Origin: Verrucomicrobiales bacterium
GTDB lineage: Bacteria > Verrucomicrobiota > Verrucomicrobiia > Verrucomicrobiales > DEV007
Reading direction: 5' to 3'
Assembly (NCBI GenBank): GCA_021648365.1
Contig: JAKISY010000006.1
Location: 1-64,000 of the forward strand
DNA length: 64,000 nt
Shown here: piece after piece, positions 16,064-25,132 of the stretch
Numbering within the stretch: the first letter of the stretch is position 1
Layout of the letters: each line of letters starts with the position of its first letter
Notes under the pieces: model-generated
Told to the model about the DNA's origin: nothing
What the model saw: only the letters and a program-made list of their open reading frames with translations
Database searches by the model: none
Position numbers and translations under genes: made by a program

Positions 16064-17743
16064 CTAACTTCTCCCCTTCGCATTCTCAAAAGCCTGCACC
16101 GCACACTTCGAACAAGTCTCACGAATACCGGCAAAAAAATCATTGCCCTTGTCATCCACCAAAATGTAAGCAGGAAAATCTTCGACCTCGATTTTCCATA
16201 CCGCCTCCATACCAAGCTCAGGATACTCCAGCACCTCCACTTTTTTGATATTCTGCTCAGCCAGTAAAGCCGCCGGCCCACCAATCGAACCGAGATAGAA
16301 CCCACCGTATTTCTGACAAGCATCCGTCACCTGTTGCGAACGATTACCCTTCGCCAACATGATCAGCGAACCGCCTTCCGCCTGAAAGGGAGCGACATAA
16401 GAATCCATCCGCCCCGCCGTGGTCGGGCCAAAAGAACCCGAGGGTTTCCCTGCAGGCGTCTTGGCAGGACCAGCATAATACACTGGGTGATTTTTGATAT
16501 AATCCGGCAAGCCCTCACCGCGGTCGATCCGCTCTTGCAGCTTAGCATGAGCGATATCGCGAGCCACCACAATCGTGCCAGAAAGTGCCAAAGGCGTAGT
16601 CACTGGATATTGACTCAAATCAGCGAGGATATCCGCCATCGGACGATTTAGATCGACCTTCACCACGCCCTTAGGTTTGCTCAACTCCGCATCCTCAGGA
16701 ACGAACTTACCTGGATTCTGCTCCAGTTGCTCCAACCACACGCCCTCCTTATCGATGCGGGCTTTCACATTACGGTCAGCAGAACAAGAAACCCCAATCC
16801 CAACCGGACAAGAAGCTCCATGACGAGGCAGGCGAATCACCCGCACGTCCAAAGCAAAATACTTACCCCCAAACTGCGCCCCATAGCCCATGCAGCGAGT
16901 ATAATCGAGCAACTTGGCTTCTAGCTCCAGGTCTCGAAAAGCCTGACCATATTCATTACCCACCGTCGGCAGGTCATCATAATACTTCGTCGAAGCCAGC
17001 TTCACCGTCTTCATCGTCGTCTCAGCCGAAGTGCCGCCGATCACAATTGCGATGTGATACGGAGGACAAGCCGAAGTCCCGAGCGTGCCCATTTTTTCAA
17101 TGCAAAATTTTTCCAAACTGGCAGGATTCAGCAAAGCCTTGGTCTCTTGAAAAAGAAAAGTTTTATTAGCCGACCCGCCGCCTTTAGCGACAAAAAGAAA
17201 ATCATAAGAATCCCCATCAGTAGCCAACAAATCAATCTGCGCAGGCAAATTGCTGCCAGTATTTTTCTCCTCATACATCGACAGTGGTGCGACCTGCGAA
17301 TAACGTAGATTCTCCTTGGTATAAGCATCGTAAACCCCCTGCGAAAGCGCTTCCTCATCCCCCCCGCCGGTCCACACCCGCTGACCTTTTTTACCCAAAA
17401 TAATCGCCGTACCCGTATCCTGACAAAAAGGCAACACCCCGTGAGCCGCCACCTCCGCATTGCGCAGCAAAGTCAGCGCAATCGTATGATCGTTCTCAGT
17501 GGCTTCTGGATCATCCAAAATAGCTGCCACCTTCTCCAAATGCTCCGTGCGCAACTTAAACGAAATCTCCCTCATCGCCGTCTCCGCAAGATAAGTGAGC
17601 GCCTGCGAATCAACCTTCAACATCGAGTCCCCATGGAAATCAACCGTCTCGACGAACTCATCCGTCAACAAAGAGTATTGCGTCTTTTCCTTACCTAGCG
17701 GAAAAGGTTTCTGATAGTGAAAAGGTGGTGCTGCTTTTGCCAT
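16064..17743 (-). CDS. fumA: Fumarate hydratase, class I (iron-sulfur)
   Basis: Converts fumarate to malate in the TCA cycle. The sequence matches the homodimeric FumA/FumB type over its full 559 residues: VLPFCQDTGTAIILGKKG, VAKGGGSANKTFLFQ, the cluster Cys in LGTSACPPYHIAIVIGG and GHGA-like RHGASCPVGIGVSCSADRN, and the C-terminal beta-domain with KTPAGKPSGSFGPTTAGRMD and DDKGNDFF. Conserved Cys residues suit a 4Fe-4S cluster. The upstream gap of about 210 bases probably holds the promoter. The symbol is by similarity. Confidence 0.95.
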   Translation of the reverse strand: MAKAAPPFHYQKPFPLGKEKTQYSLLTDEFVETVDFHGDSMLKVDSQALTYLAETAMREISFKLRTEHLEKVAAILDDPEATENDHTIALTLLRNAEVAAHGVLPFCQDTGTAIILGKKGQRVWTGGGDEEALSQGVYDAYTKENLRYSQVAPLSMYEEKNTGSNLPAQIDLLATDGDSYDFLFVAKGGGSANKTFLFQETKALLNPASLEKFCIEKMGTLGTSACPPYHIAIVIGGTSAETTMKTVKLASTKYYDDLPTVGNEYGQAFRDLELEAKLLDYTRCMGYGAQFGGKYFALDVRVIRLPRHGASCPVGIGVSCSADRNVKARIDKEGVWLEQLEQNPGKFVPEDAELSKPKGVVKVDLNRPMADILADLSQYPVTTPLALSGTIVVARDIAHAKLQERIDRGEGLPDYIKNHPVYYAGPAKTPAGKPSGSFGPTTAGRMDSYVAPFQAEGGSLIMLAKGNRSQQVTDACQKYGGFYLGSIGGPAALLAEQNIKKVEVLEYPELGMEAVWKIEVEDFPAYILVDDKGNDFFAGIRETCSKCAVQAFENAKGRS

Positions 17744-17954
17744 GATATTTCTTTGCTAAAAGCTATCAAAAAAAACACAAACAGCAAATCCAAAAAAACT
17801 TTAGGCCTTACTCATCTTGGATCTAGTAAGATCCCCCTCAAATCAAGCCCTCATTCGGGAAATTCTGAGCTAAATCCACAGCGCCTTGGCACTCGCTTAC
17901 AAGATTCTGTATTGATATTTTGCATCAGCTGTCACGACACGACAAAAAAATCAC

Positions 17955-18272
17955 TTAAAACTCACGAGCCGCATTTAGGATTTTCATGATCACGTCATCC
18001 GGGGAAGGCTTCACTCCTTTGATCGAACTTGGATAATGATAAAAACGATCATAAGCCACATATTGAACCACAACGGTATCCATGCCGAGTGCGCGCATTC
18101 TCAACATTTGATCATTCCAGTAGGCCTGCCCTTCACCGCCATTGTTAGCATTCAATTGGATAAAAGCTCCCGTTATCGAGATCTCCTCCGCCTTTATCGA
18201 GAGCAAAGTGATGACGCTAAAAAATACCAATAGTAAAAAAGACCTGATTGGCTGTATTTGCTTAATTCTCAT
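17955..18272 (-). pseudogene. DUF4434-type glycosidase-like gene, only the N-terminal third left
   Basis: A signal peptide (FLLLVFFSVITLLSIKA) is followed by ITGAFIQLNANNGGEGQAYW and LGMDTVVVQYVAYDRFYHYP, the typical opening of DUF4434 TIM-barrel proteins. These are normally about 300 residues; here a TAA comes after 105 residues and the rest of the barrel is absent before the fumarase promoter. It lies six bases behind the acetyltransferase gene on the same strand. No barrel could form, so I treat it as a remnant. Confidence 0.65.
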
Positions 18273-18278
18273 CTCTTA

Positions 18279-18875
18279 CTATAACTCACGTTGCATAATC
18301 GTGCTGCCACCAAATCCCAAGAGCCATCGCAAATACGGATAAGTTTCCTCTTTCACCACCTCAAAGCCCTTTTTCTGATACAACTTCTTCGCTCTGGGAT
18401 TAGTATCAATGACATCCAAACGAATACATTCATAAGTTTTTTCCTCGGCATAATCAAACAACTGCTCAAGCAAGTGCCCGCCGATCCCTTGCCCCCGATA
18501 TTCAGAACTCACCACGATCCCATCCATGACCAGCTCCGCCTCAGCAGGCTTTCGATCATAAATCAAAAAAACCAGCGCCGCCCAATTACCTCTCAAAAAA
18601 CCTAACTCGGATATCAGTAACTCATGGGTAACCCCTCCAGTCAAAGAACCCTGCTGATCATGAAATCCCGCCAAACCTACCAAGGTATCACCACTGATAG
18701 CAGCAATGGCAAAATCGAGCATGAAACATTTCTCAAACAAGGCAATGCGTTTTTTTCGACTACGAATGGCTAGCGAAAACTTCTTTCCAAATGCCTCATC
18801 ATACAATTCCGCAGCCTGAGAACGCAGCTCTTCAGGCAAAAATAGCAGATATTCGATTTTATCTTGTGCTTCCAT
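18279..18875 (-). CDS. GNAT family N-acetyltransferase
   Basis: Transfers an acetyl group from acetyl-CoA to an amine. The acetyl-CoA loop is SEYRGQGIGGHLLEQLFDYA near the middle of the C-terminal half, followed by IRLDVIDTNPRAKKLYQKKGF, the standard motif B. The ATG at 18875 (MEAQDKIEYL) is used. A TTG at 18917 would overlap the TetR stop by four bases and is possible. Coupling to the TetR gene suggests self-contained regulation. The substrate is unknown. Confidence 0.88.
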   Translation of the reverse strand: MEAQDKIEYLLFLPEELRSQAAELYDEAFGKKFSLAIRSRKKRIALFEKCFMLDFAIAAISGDTLVGLAGFHDQQGSLTGGVTHELLISELGFLRGNWAALVFLIYDRKPAEAELVMDGIVVSSEYRGQGIGGHLLEQLFDYAEEKTYECIRLDVIDTNPRAKKLYQKKGFEVVKEETYPYLRWLLGFGGSTIMQREL

Positions 18876-18913
18876 TTCGTTTTCTAAACATTCCGCCTCA
18901 GAGAAATGCACCC

Positions 18914-19510
18914 TCAAGACACTACTGCAAGTTGCTCAACCAGCCCCTCAGCTGCGGCACGAACAGCTCTTTTTGAACCAGAGCTAACCGATATGATATC
19001 CATAGATCGGTGCCCATCACTAAGACAAAGAAGAGCGTAGGCACATTGTCTAATCGCCGTTTTTTTGGCTTTCGGAAAAGCATGCAACAAAGCTATTTCA
19101 ATACCACGAAAATATTCACGATAAAGACGTTTTAAATGCATACGCGTCTTTTCGTTGACGGCACTACTGAGCCACAGCCCCTTGAACAACTCCAAAACAT
19201 ACGCTGCGGAGTCAGCCTGCGCGCCAAATAGTTCATCGATTAGCCCCTTCACGATCTGCTTGGAACTTGCCATTTTCCAGACACCCTCGGAGGGCAGCTT
19301 AGCACGCTCCCGCTCTATCATTCTTTCCACCAAACACGCTAGAGCATCATCTCGGTTCCCTAGATAGTGCCTGATAAGACTGCGCTTGACCCCTGCTTCA
19401 GTGGCTACCATATCAAGCGTGCTGGCTTCGAGCCCGTGCTTAGCTATGCAGCTCTCAAAAGCATCAAGAATCTGCTCACTGCGTTCAGCTGATAAGTTTT
19501 TTCTCCCCAT
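18914..19510 (-). CDS. TetR family transcriptional regulator
   Basis: The N-terminal helix-turn-helix (ILDAFESCIAKHGLEASTLD, then VATEAGVKRSLIRHYLGNRD) is canonical. The rest, about 140 residues, is a helical ligand-binding domain of the BetI-like kind. It is the first gene of a TetR-GNAT pair and probably controls it. The upstream region (19511-19566) is AT-rich, but I see no clear palindrome to name as operator. Confidence 0.88.
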   Translation of the reverse strand: MGRKNLSAERSEQILDAFESCIAKHGLEASTLDMVATEAGVKRSLIRHYLGNRDDALACLVERMIERERAKLPSEGVWKMASSKQIVKGLIDELFGAQADSAAYVLELFKGLWLSSAVNEKTRMHLKRLYREYFRGIEIALLHAFPKAKKTAIRQCAYALLCLSDGHRSMDIISVSSGSKRAVRAAAEGLVEQLAVVS

Positions 19511-19566
19511 GATTTTTTATTTTATTGATCGATTTAAATTTTTCCGAGTCTCCTAACTGCGAACAG

Positions 19567-21508
19567 TCACTTTATTTTTTCCACCCCACTTCGCATGTAA
19601 CACTTAATAACCTCACTCCACAGCTTATTCTCTTTTTTAGGATTATCGAGTAAAGCCGTGAATGATACCAACATCATTTCATCAGTGGTTGCCCATCCAT
19701 TGCTCACAGGCTGTGGAGGATTATTCGGATTAAAATGGTTAGCACTTGTATTATCATAGCTAGCCCACACATCTATCCGACTACCTGCGGGCAAACGAAT
19801 AGGCTTGGCAAAGGAATAAATATCTTGCCAGCGAAAATCCCAGTGCTTTATCCAATTCAACGGCACCTTCTCTCCATTCGGCAAAGTGGCTTCGACTATA
19901 AACTCCTGTCCTAATAGGTGCATATGAGGAACGACATCGTAGATCGTCAAATCTGTAGGGATTTCGACCCACACATGACGCCGGTAATCCGCCTCGTTTG
20001 CGGGAATCTTAATTTTCTCAGTACCAGCAACAAATGAAATTGCATAATGCTTGATTGGCTTCTTCGCAAAATACAACGCCACCTGACTCTGATCTGCTTG
20101 AGCTTGACCATTTGGATGATAGTGAACCTCTATCACAAGATCCCCGCCAGCTGGCAATTTTTGCGCGACCCCTTCAGGCAATTGAAACGGCAACTGACCC
20201 GGAGCCCATCCTGCAATAGATTCGATCACATCGATCCCCCATATATTGCTTAGCTTCCGGCGAGCCGAGCGAGAGTGCGGGTCGTAGCCCTGCAATTTAT
20301 CTTTCCTATCAAGCGCACGCGCCTTGCCTGTTTTGTCATGATTAATGATGACGTGATGCACTACCTCTGCTGCACCTGGTCGAAAATCAATTGCGACCAA
20401 AGCCTTATCCTCGGTAGTTCTCGCCGGTAAAACAAAGTGCCTGTATATGTCGGCACCATCAGCAGGGACTAAAAACGGTTCAGGCAGAGTAAGCACAAGG
20501 TCCGGCTGTCCGAGCGGCCATTCCTTGGTATCAGGAAATACCGGTGCAAGTCCCCGTTCTGAAACATCCCCCTGCTGCCTACCCCCCTTCACCCAATCTG
20601 TGAGAGCCGCTATTTGGCGTTGCGTAATGAACCGTTGACCGATAAAACTCCCGTAACCGATCTCTGCATTCCAAGGAGGCATGAAACCATCCGAACAAAC
20701 TCGCACAATCGTCCGCGCTTTGCGTTTAGCTGATGTGAAATCATTCAATACAAAAGGCGCCACCTGTCCAGATCGATGGCAACTGACACAGTTAGCATCA
20801 AGGATAGGGGAAATATGCTTAGCATAAGTCACTGGCTCAAGCAGCGAAAGGCTCTTCCCGTCTTCACCTTTTTGCCAAGGCTCAAAAATGCAACCTATCG
20901 CTCTAATCTGCGGACGAGTAGGGTGACGGCCCGCTATCACTTCGTTTATAGCTTGTTTCAAATAATGCTCTGTAGTTTGCGCACGAGGCTTCCCTGGTGA
21001 CGCAAAGGCATTATCGATGGCGCCTCGGTAGAGAATTTTATCATCCGTGCCAATCAAAAAAGCCTCAGGCACATGCGTTGGCATCAGCGTTACAGCTAAA
21101 TTTCCAATGCTATCTAATACTAATGGAAACTTAACTTTGAAATCCTTTTTAAAGCGTAAAACTTCTTTTCTAGAGATAGTCGCATCGCTAACCACTCCGA
21201 TGAAGGTGACCCCCCCCCTGCTTAGCCACCTTCGCTACATCATTCAATGAAATAATCGAACGTCGTGAAATAGGACAATCTATACCGAGAAACACCACTA
21301 CCGACGGTAGTGCTGGGCGCCCCGCTCCTAGGGTATGAATTTTTCCACTCAGATCAATCACTTTGCGACCGTATAGAGGCTCCAGTTTATCATCACTGCC
21401 TTTCAGATCAGGTTTTTCAACCACAGGCTTAGCACTTATGGAAACGAAATCCGCACCAAATATGGCAATCAAAACAACGAACAAATATAACCAATAAACT
21501 TTTTTCAT
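19567..21508 (-). pseudogene. Redoxin / cytochrome c / copper type II monooxygenase-like fusion, split by a G9 tract
   Basis: The front piece (21508-21188) has a signal peptide and a thioredoxin-like start (LPSVVVFLGIDCPISRRSII). The back piece continues it as GVVSDATISRKEVLRFKKDF, then a haem motif DANCVSCHRSGQVAPF, then copper-monooxygenase-like histidines (VVHHVIINHDK, VIEVHYHPNG, VVPHMHLLGQEF). The two frames meet at nine G on the coding strand (21210-21218). With eight G the reading is continuous as KQGGVTFIGVVSD, giving one secreted protein of about 646 residues, a known arrangement in this group of bacteria. So the gene is off in this sequence, either by tract-length change or by assembly error. 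Confidence 0.85.
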
Positions 21509-21605
21509 AATGAATAATAATACTTTTTAAAACCTCTCTACTGACTACGCCGTTTGCACCTTCTGGTGAAAAAACATTCTCCACCACCCCCCCGCCCCAA
21601 TGCTC

Positions 21606-21767
21606 CTAACCCTTGTTACGTCCTGGGGTCGAATATGAGACGTAGCCTCTCAAGCTGTAGTCAGGGTAGAACAATTCTATTCCAGCATCTTTCGCCAAAT
21701 CAGCCTTAACAGTTGCGGTGGACATGAGCGCTAGCGAGATAGAAACAAGTGTGTTTTTTAATTTCAT
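21606..21767 (-). CDS. Small secreted peptide, 53 residues
   Basis: A short frame with a textbook signal peptide (MKLKNTLVSISLALMSTATV, then KADL) and a mature part of about 30 residues rich in Tyr and Gly (IELFYPDYSLRGYVSYSTPG, then RNKG). I do not recognise it. It sits directly upstream of the redoxin-copper gene on the same strand and has a 31-bp palindrome 55 bases upstream of its start, which favours a regulated real gene. Confidence 0.5.
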   Translation of the reverse strand: MKLKNTLVSISLALMSTATVKADLAKDAGIELFYPDYSLRGYVSYSTPGRNKG

Positions 21768-21821
21768 AGCTTGGCATTTAAATTGTCGTAGTGATTATAT
21801 ATTATAACCAAGTAGACGCAA

Positions 21822-21852
21822 GCATTAAATTGTCGCGATGACAATTTAATGC
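21822..21852. promoter_or_regulatory. 31-bp palindrome, possible operator
   Basis: GCATTAAATTGTC and GACAATTTAATGC form exact 13-base arms around GCGAT. It lies 55 bases upstream of the 53-residue peptide gene. There is no T run, so an operator or insertion-related repeat is more likely than a terminator. A partial AAATTGTCG half-site recurs at 21780-21788. Confidence 0.6.
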
Positions 21853-21875
21853 ATAAAGGGAATTATACGAGGTGA

Positions 21876-22115
21876 CTACACCGGAAGAATTTTATGCCGA
21901 ATTACGAAAGCATCTCTATCTTCAAGCTCAGATCCTGAAATCTGAACCGCTTCTGGAAAGAGGCCAGAACTACACTCCATAGTCAATTTTCCGCCAACTT
22001 TAATTCCTGTGCACCCAGGACATGGTAATCTCGCGAATAATATAGGGACGACCCTTTGAAGTTTGTTAGCGTATTTCCGCATCACAATTTTCTTTCCAGT
22101 CCGGCTCCAAGGCAC
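21876..22115 (-). CDS. Doubtful small protein, 79 residues
   Basis: The frame from a GTG contains LPCPGCTGIKVGGKLTMECS, a Cys-rich stretch with a natural look, and DRDAFVIRHKI. There is no signal peptide, no clear ribosome site and no recognised family. It may be a decayed fragment. It fills most of the space between the palindrome at 21822 and the phosphatase gene. Confidence 0.22.
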   Translation of the reverse strand: MPWSRTGKKIVMRKYANKLQRVVPILFARLPCPGCTGIKVGGKLTMECSSGLFPEAVQISGSELEDRDAFVIRHKILPV

Positions 22116-22201
22116 CTGTCATCGTGGAACAATCTGTTAATAATCACTTCCCTTCCTCGTGGCCCCAGTTTATAAAGACGCACTCACATAAAGGAAAACA
22201 C

Positions 22202-23482
22202 ATGACTGCCTCAATTAAAATAACATTTTTTGCCGTATTGATATTTTTATCAAGCTCTATTTTTTCTTCAGCGCAGAGCGATATCTCACATGGACCTATG
22301 CTGGGTGAGGTCTCTCCAAATAGTGCTGCTATTTGGCTGAGAACCGAAAAATCGATGGAAGTGACCTTGCAAGTGTCACCACTAGAAAAACCTGAAGAAA
22401 TAACTACCCAGAAATTCAAAACTGATGAAAAATCTGATTTCACCATCATTGCCAGATCTCAAAACCTGGCTCCGGACAAACATTACCGATATTTGATTAC
22501 CGCAGGCGAAACTAAAGCAGAGGGTTTTTTCACCACAACAGGGCCTGCTCGGAAAAACAAGAGCCTACGAATGGTCTATGGATATGGTTATAATACCAAG
22601 GAAAATAAAATGGACCCAACTACATCTATATTTGTAGAAATGGCAAAAAGAAAGGCTGATGCGGTTTTTTTCCTAGGAGACTTCCCCTACACCACCCGTG
22701 GAGCTAGGAAAGAAATTCATGCTGGAACTAAAGAGCTTAGAGAAGTAATAGGCTTTAAAGAACTCACCCGATCCACGCCAACTTATGGGATTTATGATGA
22801 TCACGATTTTGGGCCTAACGATTGTGATGGCACCCATGAATTTGCCGATGAAGCCCTGTTAGCATTCAAAGAATACTGGCCAAACCCTTCCTATGGACTT
22901 CCAAACGACAAAGGCAATTATTGTTCACAGGTCATTGGAGATGTTGAATTTTTTCTACTAGACGGACGTTACCCCGCTAGAATGAAAGAAAAAACAGCAT
23001 TGGGAAAAACCCAGTTTGCTTGGCTCTGTAAGGGGCTAAAAAAATCAAAGTCGCGCTATAAAGTCTTGGTTTCTGGAACGCAATTTGGCAGAGCAAAAAG
23101 AGACGGTTGGGCAGGGGAAAATTATGTGGCAGAGCGTGATCGGATTTTTTCATTCATTAATGACAACGGTATCAGTGGAGTGATTGGTATTTCAGGAGAT
23201 GTTCACCGTAACGACATCTATAAATTACCGATTGGAAAAAATCGCTTTTTTTATGACTTCACTCCTGGAGCACTCTCAAGAGAAAGCCGAACTCCTCCCA
23301 ATCCATTGCCAACAGCAATGATTTACTCTTATGGAAAGAAAGATGATGTTAACCTGTTTGGCGAGATTGAATTTTATCCCGCTACAAAAAAAGATGTCGC
23401 CATCGTTTTCAGATCCTTTTCTGGAAAAAATGGACTGATCCATGAACACACGCTCTCTCCAGCAGACCTTAACCTAGAATAG
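22202..23482 (+). CDS. Secreted PhoD-like metallophosphatase
   Basis: The start at 22202 gives the signal peptide ASIKITFFAVLIFLSSSIFS and is preceded by AAAGGAAAA. A fibronectin-like N-terminal domain (GPMLGEVSPNSAAIWLRTEK) is followed by the phosphatase core: DAVFFLGDFPY, TPTYGIYDDHDFGPND, LLDGRYP, SGTQFGRAKRDGW and GVIGISGDVHRND. These match the PhoD/alkaline phosphatase D superfamily metal ligands. Length 427 is typical. Codon use here is more AT-rich than in the neighbouring blocks, in line with the transfer-prone region 21500-25100. Confidence 0.85.
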   Translation: MTASIKITFFAVLIFLSSSIFSSAQSDISHGPMLGEVSPNSAAIWLRTEKSMEVTLQVSPLEKPEEITTQKFKTDEKSDFTIIARSQNLAPDKHYRYLITAGETKAEGFFTTTGPARKNKSLRMVYGYGYNTKENKMDPTTSIFVEMAKRKADAVFFLGDFPYTTRGARKEIHAGTKELREVIGFKELTRSTPTYGIYDDHDFGPNDCDGTHEFADEALLAFKEYWPNPSYGLPNDKGNYCSQVIGDVEFFLLDGRYPARMKEKTALGKTQFAWLCKGLKKSKSRYKVLVSGTQFGRAKRDGWAGENYVAERDRIFSFINDNGISGVIGISGDVHRNDIYKLPIGKNRFFYDFTPGALSRESRTPPNPLPTAMIYSYGKKDDVNLFGEIEFYPATKKDVAIVFRSFSGKNGLIHEHTLSPADLNLE

Positions 23483-23923
23483 ACATAATCACGCCCCGCG
23501 CCCTTCCGCCTCGCCTTTATGCATTCTTTGCAATAAATTAAACGATAAGACATCAAAAGAATACTTGGGAGTTTCGTGTGGAGAGAAAAATCACCGCACT
23601 CCATGATATGAGATTCAGTTGGGCTGAAAATTATCTCAACAGCCATTTGATCGCCGGTCGATCTTTTTCAGAAGGCCCTGCGGGCAAATCATTACCCATT
23701 CCAAAACAAGCTATTGCGGCGAAGAAAATATTTTCAGCTTGGGGGGAAGTGAATCGCTTCAGAGACATGAAGTTCGACTCTGCTATTGGTCGTATCGATT
23801 TAAAATTCGACCGCCCTACCCTGTTCCTTGATTATCGACAGGTCTCGTGGCGAGGCCGGGACGATGCTCATTTGCTCCACTCTGATCTTCTATTAAAAAT
23901 AGGGGCAATCCATCACCTCTGTC
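23483..23923. other. Spacer, nothing recognised
   Basis: No convincing gene. One open frame of 118 codons (23578-23934, plus) runs through it, with no recognised motif and no ribosome site, and it overlaps the GH20-like remnant. It may be more decayed sequence. Confidence 0.4.
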
Positions 23924-24955
23924 ATGAAAGTTAAAATCACCCCCAACTTCAAGGACTTAGCAAGTTATCAGCCCAGCGCCTCAAAAAAAGATATTTACAC
24001 GTCGAAGTCCCCACTTCCCTCACGTCGGGTGATCATGCCTTCTCCAAAAAACGTCGAATGGAAAAAGGGACGCTTCCAACTACAAGCCAAAGCGCAATTA
24101 TTCCACGCCCCATCGATCAAAAATTACGCCAAACGCGCTGAATCCTTTTTTGGCGAAAAATTTCAGATCAGCTTACATGGAAGCCCTTTAGATAAGCGAT
24201 GGAAACATTGCTGGATCCTTTGCAATGAAAACCTGCCAGAAACGTTGGACTCAAATCTGGAAACGATGAAAAATCACTAAGCACGTCTGAATTCGAAGCA
24301 AGCTATGCGCTAAAAATCACCGGCAATGCTGTCCTCATAGTAGGGAAAAGCGATGAAGGAGCCCGGAACGGACTGATGACGCTGTTTCAACTTTCCCGCC
24401 ATCAAGTCTCACCACAGGGAATCACCTTCGATCAGGTCGATATCCTTGACCCGCCATCTTTTATCATGACATGTTGATCACGCGGAAAGATGTTGAAAAA
24501 CCTGAAGCAGGTCATTTTGCCGCCAACGGACATGAAGGCTCAGAAAAAGCTCTCGACCTACTGCGTAACCGTGAAATGCTGACGATCGAAGATTTGCCCT
24601 ACTCGGCAAACGAAATCTATTCGGATTTTGACTACTTTTTCTCGAAAGGATTCACCACCTATGGCTCATCCTGGTTTCGTTATAAAAATATCCGCTCCCA
24701 TCGAGTAAAATCCAGCTCACCAATGACAAAAATATCATGGCTTGGGCACCTTCCCTGACCCGCTTTCATCCAGATAACAAACATCTTTGGCTGGCATGGA
24801 CTGGCACCACCGAAGATGGCTTGCCGAGCAGCGTATATAGCTATCAGTGGATCAATCCTCAACCTGAAAAAGCTATCATCTCAGTTGCCCTGCAAAGCGG
24901 AGACCATGCGAACGCTTCGGTTTTCTTACTCGGACTAAGCGGCATCAAACCATAA
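23924..24955 (+). pseudogene. GH20-type beta-N-acetylhexosaminidase-like gene, several frameshifts and deletions
   Basis: Pieces of one gene in changing frames. 23924-24280 has the N-terminal domain opening (RRVIMPSPKNVEWKKGRFQL). About 24255-24476, in another frame, has SEFEASYALKITGNAVLIVG and GARNGLMTLFQLSRHQ, the familiar pre-catalytic domain, then DPPSFIM where the catalytic barrel should begin. 24471-24758 holds a late barrel piece (YSANEIYSDFDYFFSKGFTT). About 24737-24955 has the C-terminal end (SYQWINPQPEKAIISVALQS). Most of the catalytic barrel is missing, so no enzyme can be made. Confidence 0.7.
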
Positions 24956-24986
24956 ATCTCAACCCGCCACTCAACCCCAGTGGTAC

Positions 24987-25106
24987 TTATACCGTTTTCA
25001 CAGTTGTATCACCGTAATAAACTCCAGCTTCTTTATCCAGCTCCCAACACAACAAAACAATCCGCTTCGCAAACTCAAAAGTCCTCTCCAGCAAATCACT
25101 CTTCAT
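24987..25106 (-). pseudogene. Four-helix-bundle (23S rRNA intervening-sequence type) protein, first helix only
   Basis: A 39-codon frame on the minus strand: MKSDLLERTFEFAKRIVLLC, then WELDKEAGVYYGDTTVKTV. The LLERTFEFAKRIV pattern is the usual first helix of this family, whose members are about 115-125 residues. Here it stops after one helix, so it is a remnant. Confidence 0.5.
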
Positions 25107-25132
25107 AATTTCTTCATTTCAAACTTCGAACT

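Noticed and set aside
15794..16267. Plus-strand frame across the tandem array (reads repeated HPV)
   Set aside because: It is only the tandem repeat translated, and it runs antisense into the fumarase gene.
23578..23934. 118-residue plus-strand frame
   Set aside because: No recognised motif, no ribosome site, and overlap with the GH20-like remnant; listed as spacer.
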